From positions 15,598,974-15,662,973 of the forward strand of contig CM055907.1 in NCBI GenBank assembly GCA_029582155.1: 64,000 nt of DNA. Direction: 5' to 3'. Of the stretch, positions 33,447 through 42,096 are shown in pieces. This DNA is from Panopea generosa (lineage: Eukaryota; Mollusca; Bivalvia; Adapedonta; Hiatellidae). Both the position numbers and the translations under genes were made by a program. The first letter of the stretch is position 1, and every line of letters starts with the position of its first letter. Under the pieces are notes generated by a model that did not search any database, was not told the DNA's origin, and worked only from the letters and a program-made list of their open reading frames with translations.

Positions 33447-34645
33447 AATAAAGAAAGAACGAACGAACGAACGAACGAACGAACGAACGAACGAACTAAT
33501 TAACGAACAAACGAATGGACGAATGAATGAATGAATTAATATGAATCCTATCGTCTGGCCAGTTAGTTACTATTTACTGAAAAACTACTCTATCAGCAAC
33601 GATTGAATTTACGTGTAAATTACCATGTTAGCATTTATATTTAAGCGAATTGTCATGTCTAAATGTGTACCTGTGCGTGCTATACACGTTAACATCAATC
33701 GCTCATCGTTAATTTTTTGTCCGGAAAAAATAAATTTGCATATTAATTAACTGCCTCATCGCCATACCGTTATGTTTTGCAAGAAAACATTGGCTCATGA
33801 TGCAATTATTAAAGAAAATAACCATAACAAATTATGTATGAATGGCCATTTATCGCATAAAGAATGCTTAATGAACATTTGTCTTTTATTTAACACGGTT
33901 TGTCTTTGCACATGTATGTACGTGTTCCGATTAACTATTTCTATGGTTATTCAACTTACGAATTTAATGTTTATACTAATTATTTATAAACAAAAAAATA
34001 TACTGTGTTACATGTTATATACTGTATTACATGTTATATACTGTATTACATGTTATATATTTTGTCCCCAGTCTTACTAAACATCTCAACTTGATATTAT
34101 CCATGACATAATTTTTTTAATCATTTTGCATGTTAGCCTTTACACATGAGTAAAGCTGTGTTCCGACTTTAATTGTGTGTAGTCAGTCAATGTGTAGAAA
34201 GAGTTTGGGTAATGATTTAAGATAAAACTGTGTTGAGAAAAATCTTAAGTTGAGATGTTTAAGGAAACCGGTCCCTGGATATTGGTTCATTTCAGAGATA
34301 AAGTCGACAAATATGTGGAAATCCAAAATTATATTATACAAAATAGAGCATACCATATGTATTCAATAATGCTCATAAACCATAAGTCTTATTATTACAA
34401 TAAATGTAAGAAAAAATGAAAGAATACGAAATTCTCAAAAAAAATAATTTTGCAATTGAGTTGAATTACAATTATTTGATATGTACTTTCTCTGTATTCG
34501 CTATATGGTGTGCGAAATAATCAGAAGCAATCAAAGCAAATAAAATGAATTGCTTACCAACATTGTAGAAAGACCTGGCTTCGGTAACAGCCAAGATAAT
34601 TCCGAAAGTCACAAAAATGAGCCAAGTCGCCGTCATCTTTGCCAT
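18361..34645 (-). CDS. gene A: secreted two-domain protein, NNCYNYA family (5 exons, 311 aa)
   Basis: Exons 34558-34645, 28896-29019, 26844-27033, 20445-20658 and 18361-18680 (minus strand) join in frame with GT..AG introns of phases 1,2,0,1. Residues 1-23 form a signal peptide ([16 protein letters not shown] core), so it should be secreted. The N-terminal domain spans 30-134 (SGRGNPTW at 41-48, LGYCGF at 76-81, TVGR at 96-99). KRKKR at 160-164 followed by QA is a proprotein-convertase-like site. The C-terminal domain has NNNCYNYA (Cys190), TFAQPGR (201-207), [15 protein letters not shown] (His255) and [11 protein letters not shown] (292-302). A Cys in a helix start and a His 65 residues later suggest a papain/NlpC-like hydrolase; unproven. 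Where B and C have WSHK, A has WSQK (Gln267). Enzyme activity and substrate are unknown. It heads the tandem A-B-C array. Confidence 0.85.
18788..18973 (-). repeat. SINE family 2, partial
   Basis: Antisense copy ending in ccactcagccacggaggaccc, the reverse of the tRNA-like head. Confidence 0.7.
19030..19103 (-). repeat. tRNA-like repeat fragment
   Basis: Antisense tRNA-like block (aacccttgatcttccgatca ... ctctaccactggaccac). The intact arms of a functional tRNA are not evident. Confidence 0.4.
19203..20395 (+). repeat. SINE family 1 with 11-fold internal tandem expansion
   Basis: The head (gggtagagcgtccgccttgc, gggttcgatcccc) and tail (actgtctcaagtagaca ... cgatatgactgaaaa ... acaacaacaa) match the 0.31 kb SINEs at 39281, 40406 and 43605. 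In those, the middle phrase gtgactgggtggggtatcat...tgtctgcggcatgata occurs once. Here it occurs eleven times, spaced by variable (TA)n runs, making the copy about 1.2 kb. Confidence 0.8.
20445..20658 (-). CDS. gene A exon 4 (convertase site, NNCYNYA motif)
   Basis: 214 nt between acceptor ccaattttcag and donor GTGAGT. It encodes residues 135-205 plus one base. KRKKR-QA and [19 protein letters not shown] lie here. Confidence 0.88.
20690..20791. repeat. (AACAG)n pentanucleotide array
   Basis: About 20 units; on the gene A strand this is a CTGTT-type run ending some 30 bases before the exon 4 acceptor. Confidence 0.9.
21273..21675 (+). pseudogene. C-terminal fragment of LINE reverse-transcriptase protein
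   Basis: Open to a TGA at 21673-21675. It contains [20 protein letters not shown] and [18 protein letters not shown], the HARLR/CxxC...H....C C-terminal zinc motif of many animal LINE ORF2 proteins. The endonuclease and polymerase domains are missing. Confidence 0.7.
21273..21967 (+). mobile_element. 5'-truncated LINE (non-LTR retrotransposon) 3' end
   Basis: 695 bp inserted into MITE A, flanked by AGTTACCTT (21264-21272) and AGTTATCTT (21968-21976), a target duplication with one mismatch. It has a coding end, a 3' untranslated region and a terminal aataaaatatg. Confidence 0.65.
22684..22923. mobile_element. MITE B copy 1
   Basis: Terminal inverted repeat gggatgcatttcacaaatta / ttttgtgaaacgcaaccc, with an inner cttacga...tcgtaag pair. 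A second copy is at 47285-47539. Confidence 0.75.
23659..24006 (+). mobile_element. MITE A copy 2, partial
   Basis: Shares tttgcatctct, gtatgtaac, cgagatttcgcgagat and the end ttatataagtccttgaa with copies 1 and 3. Confidence 0.6.
24972..25209 (-). repeat. SINE family 2
   Basis: Antisense copy from agggtttaacgccat to ccactcggccacagaggaccc. Confidence 0.75.
25774..26032. mobile_element. MITE F copy 1
   Basis: Ends atactgaactgaacagctaa and ttagttattccgttcagtat are inverted repeats of each other. A second copy is at 31564-31792. Confidence 0.7.
26033..26372. repeat. (TATCC)n pentanucleotide array
   Basis: About 68 units with few interruptions, starting at the last bases of MITE F copy 1. Confidence 0.95.
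26583..26757. mobile_element. pogo/Tigger-like MITE E copy 1
   Basis: Ends cagtcaaacctgtac and gacaggtttaacta are inverted; the inside repeats cttaagcagtcac and ctgcttaagacagg. Confidence 0.6.
26844..27033 (-). CDS. gene A exon 3 (LGYCGF...TVGR)
   Basis: 190 nt, acceptor gactttcag, donor GTAAGT. It encodes residues 71-134 and has the same length and phases as exon 3 of gene B. Confidence 0.87.
27125..27405 (-). repeat. third SINE type, tRNA-like head
   Basis: On the minus strand the head reads tggtccagtggttaacgcct and gtcgtaggtttgatccctcg, A and B boxes, followed by a body unlike SINE families 1 and 2. Confidence 0.55.
27775..27838. repeat. inverted repeat (hairpin)
   Basis: cctttagtgtaacaaaaact pairs with gggtttttgttacactaagg around a short loop. 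Confidence 0.8.
28210..28460. repeat. (ATT)n-type microsatellite
   Basis: Imperfect TTA/ATT triplets with TCA and GTA variants. Confidence 0.9.
28896..29019 (-). CDS. gene A exon 2 (YSGRGNPTW)
   Basis: 124 nt, acceptor ctttttttcag, donor GTATGT. It encodes [19 protein letters not shown] to GPPTE with phases 1 in and 2 out, the same length as exon 2 of gene B. Confidence 0.87.
29317..29510. repeat. (TATTG)-type microsatellite
   Basis: Repeats of tgtatattgtat with small variations. Confidence 0.9.
29776..30014 (-). repeat. SINE family 2
   Basis: Antisense copy from gcattttcaaccccattttc to ccgctcggccacgccgg. Confidence 0.7.
30487..30956 (-). mobile_element. MITE A copy 3 (complete, 470 bp)
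   Basis: Ends atcaaggaattatatagaga and tctagaaaagtccttgat form an imperfect terminal inverted repeat. It is the uninterrupted reference for copies 1 and 2. Confidence 0.72.
31564..31792. mobile_element. MITE F copy 2
   Basis: Ends atactgaacggaacagctaa and ggttagctgtcgcgttcagt(at) are inverted. Confidence 0.72.
32878..33178. repeat. 17-bp minisatellite
   Basis: About 17 units of aataacactgcaatagc with tgcaatacc and cggccaatagc variants. Confidence 0.92.
33341..33535. repeat. compound tetranucleotide array
   Basis: Successive blocks of AAAT, GAAA, GAAC and GAAT units in one run. Confidence 0.92.
34558..34645 (-). CDS. gene A exon 1 (start codon, signal peptide)
   Basis: ATG at 34645-34643. 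It encodes [20 protein letters not shown] and TEARSFYNV, donor GTAAGC at 34557. The methionine is the first in frame after the TATA-like site, and the hydrophobic core is right for secretion. Confidence 0.82.
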
Positions 34646-34699
34646 ACTGCCGATGTTAATGTTGGCGTCCGGAACTAAACTAGCAATTGTCAGCCTTCG

Positions 34700-34707
34700 C
34701 CTTTATA
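34700..34707 (-). promoter_or_regulatory. TATA-box-like site of gene A
   Basis: TATAAAGG on the minus strand, 55-62 bases upstream of the gene A ATG, a fitting distance for a short 5' leader. Confidence 0.5.
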
Positions 34708-35248
34708 CAGGTAAATACCACACTAATGAGCTAAAACAACACATCTGACAACCTGACAATATGTGACAATACGACATCTATAACTTTTCATTTCTACATG
34801 TTTATATCATTATGGCGTTCTTTTAACTCCACTTACAGTGCTTTTTTAGCAATAAAGCGAGAGGACGAACAACTAGAAACAATAAAAAATATATTTGAAC
34901 AAGAAAGGAAATACGTGGTTATGATTCATCGTTTTAATGACATAGATACTATATAAAAGAGTGATACAGACGATTATCTATTTATAAATTTAAAAAATTG
35001 GAGTCAATGAACTGTTACAACGCCACATATATTAGTATAATTAAAACATCAGCCTATATGACAATACGATCGATCATACTGATATTCACACCTCACCATG
35101 AGTTGCAATATATAATATTTTATGTAAAATTATTGTAATACATCAGTTGGTTTTTTAAGTTTCTTTCATACACAATATGTGTTTATGTCCTTATCTCTGA
35201 TGCATGGACTACAGAAAGTGAAAATTATATTCGTAAACGTTAGCATCT

Positions 35249-35501
35249 GGCGTCATATTCACCAACCATTCTTGAAAATATTCTTAGACTTGAGCTTGAA
35301 AATCCAAATTTCAACCTTAGATGACTAGTTTACCATGACAGATAGAATAATTATGAGAGTTTTTTTTTACTATATATTAGGTGTCCATACATGCTTGCAA
35401 ATTTTTGCTTCAATAAGTGTTCTCAACGTGTGTTTTTCAAAATTTATTCTCGAGTTCAAGTCTAAGAATATTCTTAAGAATGATTGGTGAATACCAACCC
35501 T
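35249..35501. mobile_element. MITE C, complete copy
   Basis: Ends ttcaccaaccattcttgaaa and cttaagaatgattggtgaat are inverted, with attcttagacttgag / tcaagtctaagaat just inside. Confidence 0.78.
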
Positions 35502-37261
35502 GGTATTAACGTAGGTACTGGTTCTTAAATATAAAAATGTACAATGATTTTATATATTTATCAGATGGGGTTAAAGTGTCACGCGTCAGACTTGAAATAG
35601 AATTTTACTCATGTTCATGCACCAAATTAATATCTACATATTTATATACTTTTATATTTAGGTTTTTTTACAGTGTTTTGTACAATATAGTCCCATATTG
35701 TACAAAACATGATCTTTTAATTCTATATCTCAATCTGAAACAAATTTATCAAAAGAGAAAATAAAAATCAAGTAAATAAACCGTGAGTTCAAACCGGCAG
35801 ACGAAGGAAGTTGCAATGACAGATATTCGGATTTTCTCAACGTCATCGTCATGCGGATCAATTTGTCGGCTGTTTGTTTTTATCGTTGAACTACTACTAT
35901 CTACTAAATTTATTTCATTTTTTTAGCCGTCATCTTGAATTTTGAACTGTACAATATAGGCATAGCCACCACTGGAAAAGAGGAAGTGCTTGGGTAGTCG
36001 CATAATGGCGGTTTTAAAAATAATCATCATTTACTCTTCTTTAAAAATGCATTTTCCTCATTTTAACGCTAATCTTTTTATTTGAAATGCATTATTGATA
36101 CATTTTGAACATTTTGACAGCACTGATGCTTGGAAATTGAGGTATGGATACATGATTTCGGAAGTCTACTTTCTGGACGATAAACTACACTGAGCAGAAA
36201 AAAATCTCTAACATGACACATGACTGCTACTTCTCTCATCATATTTTGATAGTACAGAGGTTGACAAACAGTAAAATGTGAATTTCGCTTCTTTCATTTG
36301 GATCTCTCCATGAATGACACATCTTCAAACTTTTATTATTTACTATTATATAATAAAGAACAAACACCAAGTTGGGGTAACACCTACAAAAGTTGATGGA
36401 TTCAATACACTTTTACATATTGTACGGTCACGTGGTAACATCTGGACTAGATGACTGGCACTTACATAGAACTTGTATAGAATACATAATTGTATATAGA
36501 TATCAATTTCTAAGTGATAATATCTACAATTATATTATATTGGTGAAAGTATTAACAGGTTTTGTTAGAAAACTGGCGCTGTCACGTTAGTTTTTAAATT
36601 ATGAAATACAAATAAGAGCGGGTGAAAATCAAATATATGTACTCTGTTATATACATGAATGTGAGAAATTGATAATTATTTGGCCCTTAGATTTGTTTTC
36701 ATTTATACAAAAAAAAAACAACTAAATTCATGACTACTTTGAGTCTGACAGTCGAACTAAAAATCTAACATTTTTCTAAAACCACGTAAACATACAATTT
36801 AGGGTAAAGCAAGTGATGTTGAAAAATGTTCAGTTCAATAACCATTAAAAGTGTTTATTTCTAAAGTAGATATAATATGCTTGTTTACCAAGTTTTATTT
36901 GAAACTTGAAATTTTTGAATCTCAGACTCAACATATTGATGACTCTATGTCCTGGTGAAAATAAAAAAGTATTTTAATTATATACATTGCCACGAATATG
37001 TGAAAGTTCTAATTTGCTTAGAACCTCTTAGATTCATAACAAATAACGATAAGTGCTGGTGAAAATAGAATGTCTGTCACATTCCTTTATAAACATGATC
37101 AGGAATATGTGAAATAATATGCTGTTTAACAATTGACAAGAATGATGTCCCTTTTGAACTTTTAAACCAAATTACTGGTCTGCTTACTCTCTGGAATATT
37201 CTAATTCCACATTTGCATCATGTTGATATGTTCTTTTCAGATATAAAGTTCAATGAAACAT

Positions 37262-37470
37262 CTTTAAAATTAAAGATGATGTAGAGCCAAATCTGCCGTA
37301 AGCAGCCAGTCAAGTGAAGGAGCAAAATAACCTTTTAGGACAGGTTGTTGTTTAAAACTGGTTGATTTACTCTGAAAGTATAGAAATGGTAAATAAAATA
37401 TTTGGCTGTTTAAGACAGATGGCTGCCTAGAGAGAGATGACCACTTAAACTAGTTTGATTGTATATCTCT
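37262..37470. repeat. diverged pogo-like MITE E copy
   Basis: Contains gtaagcagccagtcaagtga, aggacaggttgttg and gtttaagacagatggctgcc in the arrangement seen in the other copies. Confidence 0.4.
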
Positions 37471-37533
37471 TTAAGATAGTCAGTAAGAGAACCCTGCTTT
37501 TACCATACAATATTGCCCATTGAGTTAACATAA

Positions 37534-37711
37534 CTACAGTCAAACCCGTGTAAGCGGTCACCTGCATTAAGCAGCCACTTGTCTTAAAATGTCACATTTG
37601 CCTTTTTCCAATTTCTATGTTTCAGGTCACCTGTAATAAGCTACAATCAGTTTTTAAGGGACACGTTTGCTCATTCCATTGGCTGCCTGCTTACGACAGG
37701 TTTGACTTTAC
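37534..37711. mobile_element. pogo/Tigger-like MITE E copy 2
   Basis: Ends ctacagtcaaacccgtgtaa and ttacgacaggtttgacttta are inverted. Confidence 0.62.
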
Positions 37712-37848
37712 AACCTGTATGTAACAATTATATACGTTCTTCAGTTGACAGATTTAGTTTGGAGATTATGTCCCCAGCGACAAATGTCCACCTGACTATT
37801 TAGTTTCTTCTTGATTCATAAAGATGCTACAATTCAAATAAAGATGTC

Positions 37849-37858
37849 TTTATTTATT
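37849..37858 (-). terminator. candidate poly(A) signals of gene B
   Basis: Two overlapping AATAAA on the minus strand about 75-85 nt beyond the stop of gene B. Confidence 0.55.
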
Positions 37859-37932
37859 TTCAGGTTCGGTTATCAAAATAAGAGAAAGAAATAAGCTCCA
37901 ATGTATTTCGTTTAAAAAACTATTCACATTTA

Positions 37933-38252
37933 TCACCGCAGGGTGACCTTCTTGTTAACACCTAACCATCCTGCGAACACGGAGTACGGCCCTCTATTAG
38001 CTGTCCTCGGATCTGTAATTCGATCATAACTGTCGTCATAATCTCTTGCCATCGTTTTTCCAGCTTTATGTGACCAGGATCCATCATTGTCCTGTCTATA
38101 AAAGTGATAATCCTGTCCTGGCCATATTACCAAAGCTATGAGGCAATCTTTCCCAGCATCTGGACTGGTTAGAGGTGTTAGACCATCGCGCACACTGGCT
38201 TTGTACACATCACTTGCCTTGCGTAGTGTGAACTTTCTTAATGACCCTCGCC
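37933..38252 (-). CDS. gene B exon 5 (C-terminal domain core)
   Basis: 320 nt, acceptor ttccctag at 38253, stop TGA at 37935-37933. Confidence 0.88.
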
Positions 38253-40792
38253 CTAGGGAATTAAAAAAAATAACAAAATAATTATGAAAAACAATTATTA
38301 TGACTGTTATATGAATAACTTTTTATACGATCAACGTTTACATTTTATCGGTGATATTCATTCATGAATAATTTTAAAATGACTATATCGGTTAATTATT
38401 GATACTTTCTAAATGGTGTGTGCAATTAATATACTGCACATGTACCACTTCAACATATAAATAAGCCTAAACGTTATCAAATTAAGACGAATTAATTAAT
38501 TGAACATAATTCAGGACAGGCATGAAAAAATATTGCGCAATATTTGTATTTGTCTTAGTTAACATTCCGAACATAGCTTTTTGTTGATTAAAATATTCGT
38601 GCATGCGCATGCGTCTACTGGTAAAAATATTCAGTCGTATTCATATGTTCGAAACAATAGTTTAGAAATGAACTTGCCTATTAATTATATGTGCAAGCTC
38701 TTACAGACACCATGTAAATGGAAATAAAGACGAATATAGGTCTCGACATGGTGATTTTTCCTAAAAACTTATATCAAAATTGTGTAATAAGGATGTATTA
38801 CATCTGAACAATGGATCAAACGTAATTTGTAGGCCTCGCGTAACGTATTTTACCACTTGGTTTAATAAACGTAATAATGAACGAGAACTCTTGTCAGATC
38901 TTCTTATTACACAGTAGGCAATTGCTATTTATATATTTGTGTAAGTGAAATATTAACTAAACACTTACATCGTAACGATCGCGTATTTAAATTAATTGAA
39001 GCTATTAACAGCAACAAAAATTGCTAATACAGATAATAGAGACCTTAATGCATGTCTGCATTGTAAACAAGCTGCTGTGTTGTTATTGTGTTCATGCAAT
39101 GTAATGGCCGAACCTTTTGAATACCAAGTGTCGTACTGAGCAGTATATATCTGTCTACATCAAATGTAGCATAATACGCAATATTTGATACATTATCTGA
39201 ACATTTATCTGAACATTTATAGTTACAACACATCATTATTTTATTGTCTTAAACTGTACATGTTTTCCTAACAGATACAGTTGTTGTATGGTGTTTAGCG
39301 TTGCTTTCAACAAGTTTTCAGTCATATCGCGACGGTGTTTACTTGAGACAGTATTCTGAGCTCTGTCACACTGGAGTATCATGCCGCAGACACATGGTAT
39401 GATACCACCCAGTCACATTATACTGACACCGGGCCGACCAGACCTAGAACTCTCATCTAAATGCTCAGCGTCAGGCGAAGAAAATTCTAGTACCATTTTT
39501 AAAGTCTTTGGTATGACCCGGCCGGGGATCGAACCCACGACCTTCCGCATGCGAGGCGGACGCTCTACCACTAGACCACACCGCGGTCTTAACAGATACA
39601 GACAACTTACATACGTTTACAAATACTTGTGTAAGGTGCCCAATCACTATATTTTTATTTTCATGTCACTGTCAAGTTTCTTATTAAAAGTTATATATTT
39701 ATAATTTAAGCAACCAATCTAAGGTATAATTAAACCTAATTAAATATTCACACTTAAATTGGGAATGTTATCAAAGTACAGTATTAAGCGGTATTGCATT
39801 ATATGTGTATATATATTAATTGGTATATGCATTTGTGTATGCAAATTTATGCAATAATAACATACGATGTATGTCAACACTATTGTCTAATAGTAACACA
39901 ACTATTTATAAACAAAAAACACCATAACATATCTCGGGGCTATAATTATCACAGGATATGTTTGACAATACAAATTAAAACGTATATTGTAGACAGAATA
40001 TGTCAGGACATAACGTATTTATGTGTCAAGCAATTAGACTATTACCCCTTCACTGTCTAGTACAGGGGAGTACACTGAATCCCCATGCAAGGCTACCTAT
40101 TCTAATACACGAGTATATAGGAGAATATAAAAATCCATTTTCGCGTAGTTGTTTTTATCCAATGGCAACGATTATTTTTGTAAATAACTTTGAAATAAAT
40201 GAATTTACACATTCTGAAAGTTTTATCTTCTTACGATGATGCATGTAGAAATTAAGAGTACTTAATTCCTGGTACTTTTGAACACACCTCGTATATAACT
40301 AGTATATACATGTAGCTTATTTAGCGACGTTATAAGTATCACATAGATAATACTGAGTTAATGCCTGGTAATCGTAAATGTATCACGTGAGGTAGACAGA
40401 AATAATGTTGTTGTTGTTGTTGTTGTATGGTGTTTAGCGTCGCTTTCAACAATTTTCCAGTTATATCGCGACGGTGTCTTCTTGAGACAGTATTCTGAGC
40501 GCTTTGTTACACCGTATATAGCTTACGCATGATACAGCTTACGCGTGAGCTGTATACGTTGACTATAAAACCGTATACAGCTTACACAGACTACAGCTCA
40601 CCGTAAGCTGTATACGTCAAGATGCTGCATATCGCCGTTTATAGCTCATTTCTGAAATATAATGATGATGATGATCATCATCATCATTGTCGTCGTCGTC
40701 GTCAGCAGCAGCAGCAGCAGCATCGTCATCAACACAGTGTTGCGAATGCATGAAGTTGTTGTTGTTGCTTCCATTGTTGATGATGTTTGTAG

Positions 40793-40823
<31 letters not shown>

Positions 40824-42042
40824 GCTATAGTAGTAGTAGCAGTAGTAGTGATGGTGGTGGTAGTAGTAGTAGTATTAGTGTGTGTGTGTGTGTGTGTGTC
40901 CGTCCGTCCGTCCGTCCGTACGTCCGTCCGTCTGTCCGTACGTCTGGAGCAGCAGTTGTGGGTTGCGCTGCCAGTACAGAATGGCATTGTGGTTTTTTTT
41001 GGTACTTGTGGGGTGCAATGTTCACCCCACAAGTGCGAAAACCCGTCCAAATGGCATTGTGGGGTTAATTTTATTTTTTTCACATTTTTCTTTTACTTTT
41101 TTTTCATCTTTTTTCATTCTTTTTTAGTGTCATTAGGGTTGGATATCAAGGTCTGTGATTTTAGGGTTAGAAAGAATTTAGGTTTTGTTTTGTTTTGTTT
41201 TATGAAAAAAAGATGTCCGTTCGTCTTTCAATCGCAGTAAATTTTCATTAGAAAAATACAGGGGTCATTATTCTATCGTGGATCAAATATTATAACATTA
41301 TGACCGGGGATGTCGAAATGCTATGACCGGGGAGTCACTTTTTTTTTCGAAATATAATGACGGGGTTGGGGGTCATTTTTCTATGGGGGCCACTTTACTT
41401 TGTTATACATATTTTTGGCATCAACAAAATTCTGACAATCATTTTGTTTAGACTTGTACACATTTTTGGGCCGTTGCGCCGATTTTAGACACAGGCACGT
41501 GTTTAATTTTGAACTGTGGCCCGTTTCTTGTCATTCCTAACGGACACCCTTTTCAAACAGTGATCTATTTTCAGAAACAGCTCAGTAACTTGCATGAAAT
41601 CCGGCAACCACCCGCGAAAAGTGTTTGATACACCCAGATGCCGACAACCTCAAAGAATTTTCAAAGCGACCAACTTCACGGATGTTACCGAAAACTGAGA
41701 CAAAAGAAAATGACGGGAGATCAAAGAAATTTCCGCACCTCGTAACTCAACAATTTAATGTTATTCATGATAGAAAAAAAAAATGACTTAATATCATAAA
41801 TTTTATTTGTATTTAACACAATTTTTGAGACCGCTGCTGATGTTGATGATGTTTATTGTGATGTTGAGAAGGAGGATACTGCTGCTGCTACTACTGTTGC
41901 TTTTTTACTAGATTTGATAATGATTTCTATAATTAGGCCTATGTTTTGTTTATGTTTCATTGAAAGCCTCATGATCAGTTTTTATATGTTTGTATATGTA
42001 GTATTATGTACTAAATGAGCTACATTCATTAAATAAAGATTT

Positions 42043-42096
<54 letters not shown>

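Larger units (their letters stand above)
29020..34557. other. gene A intron 1
   Basis: 5.5 kb. Holds a TATTG array, SINE family 2, MITE A copy 3, MITE F copy 2, a 17-bp minisatellite and a compound tetranucleotide array. The segment 29222-29312 recurs at about 49568-49655. Confidence 0.65.
34646..37932. other. spacer between genes A and B
   Basis: No gene recognised. Contains MITE C (35249-35501) and pogo-like MITE copies (37262-37470, 37534-37711). Confidence 0.6.

Noticed and set aside
39520-39589. tRNA-Ala gene
   Set aside because: Same block recurs in four copies with SINE body and target duplications; it is a SINE head.
40646-41240. 145- and 192-codon frames
   Set aside because: Low-complexity translation of trinucleotide and GT arrays inside the inserted element.
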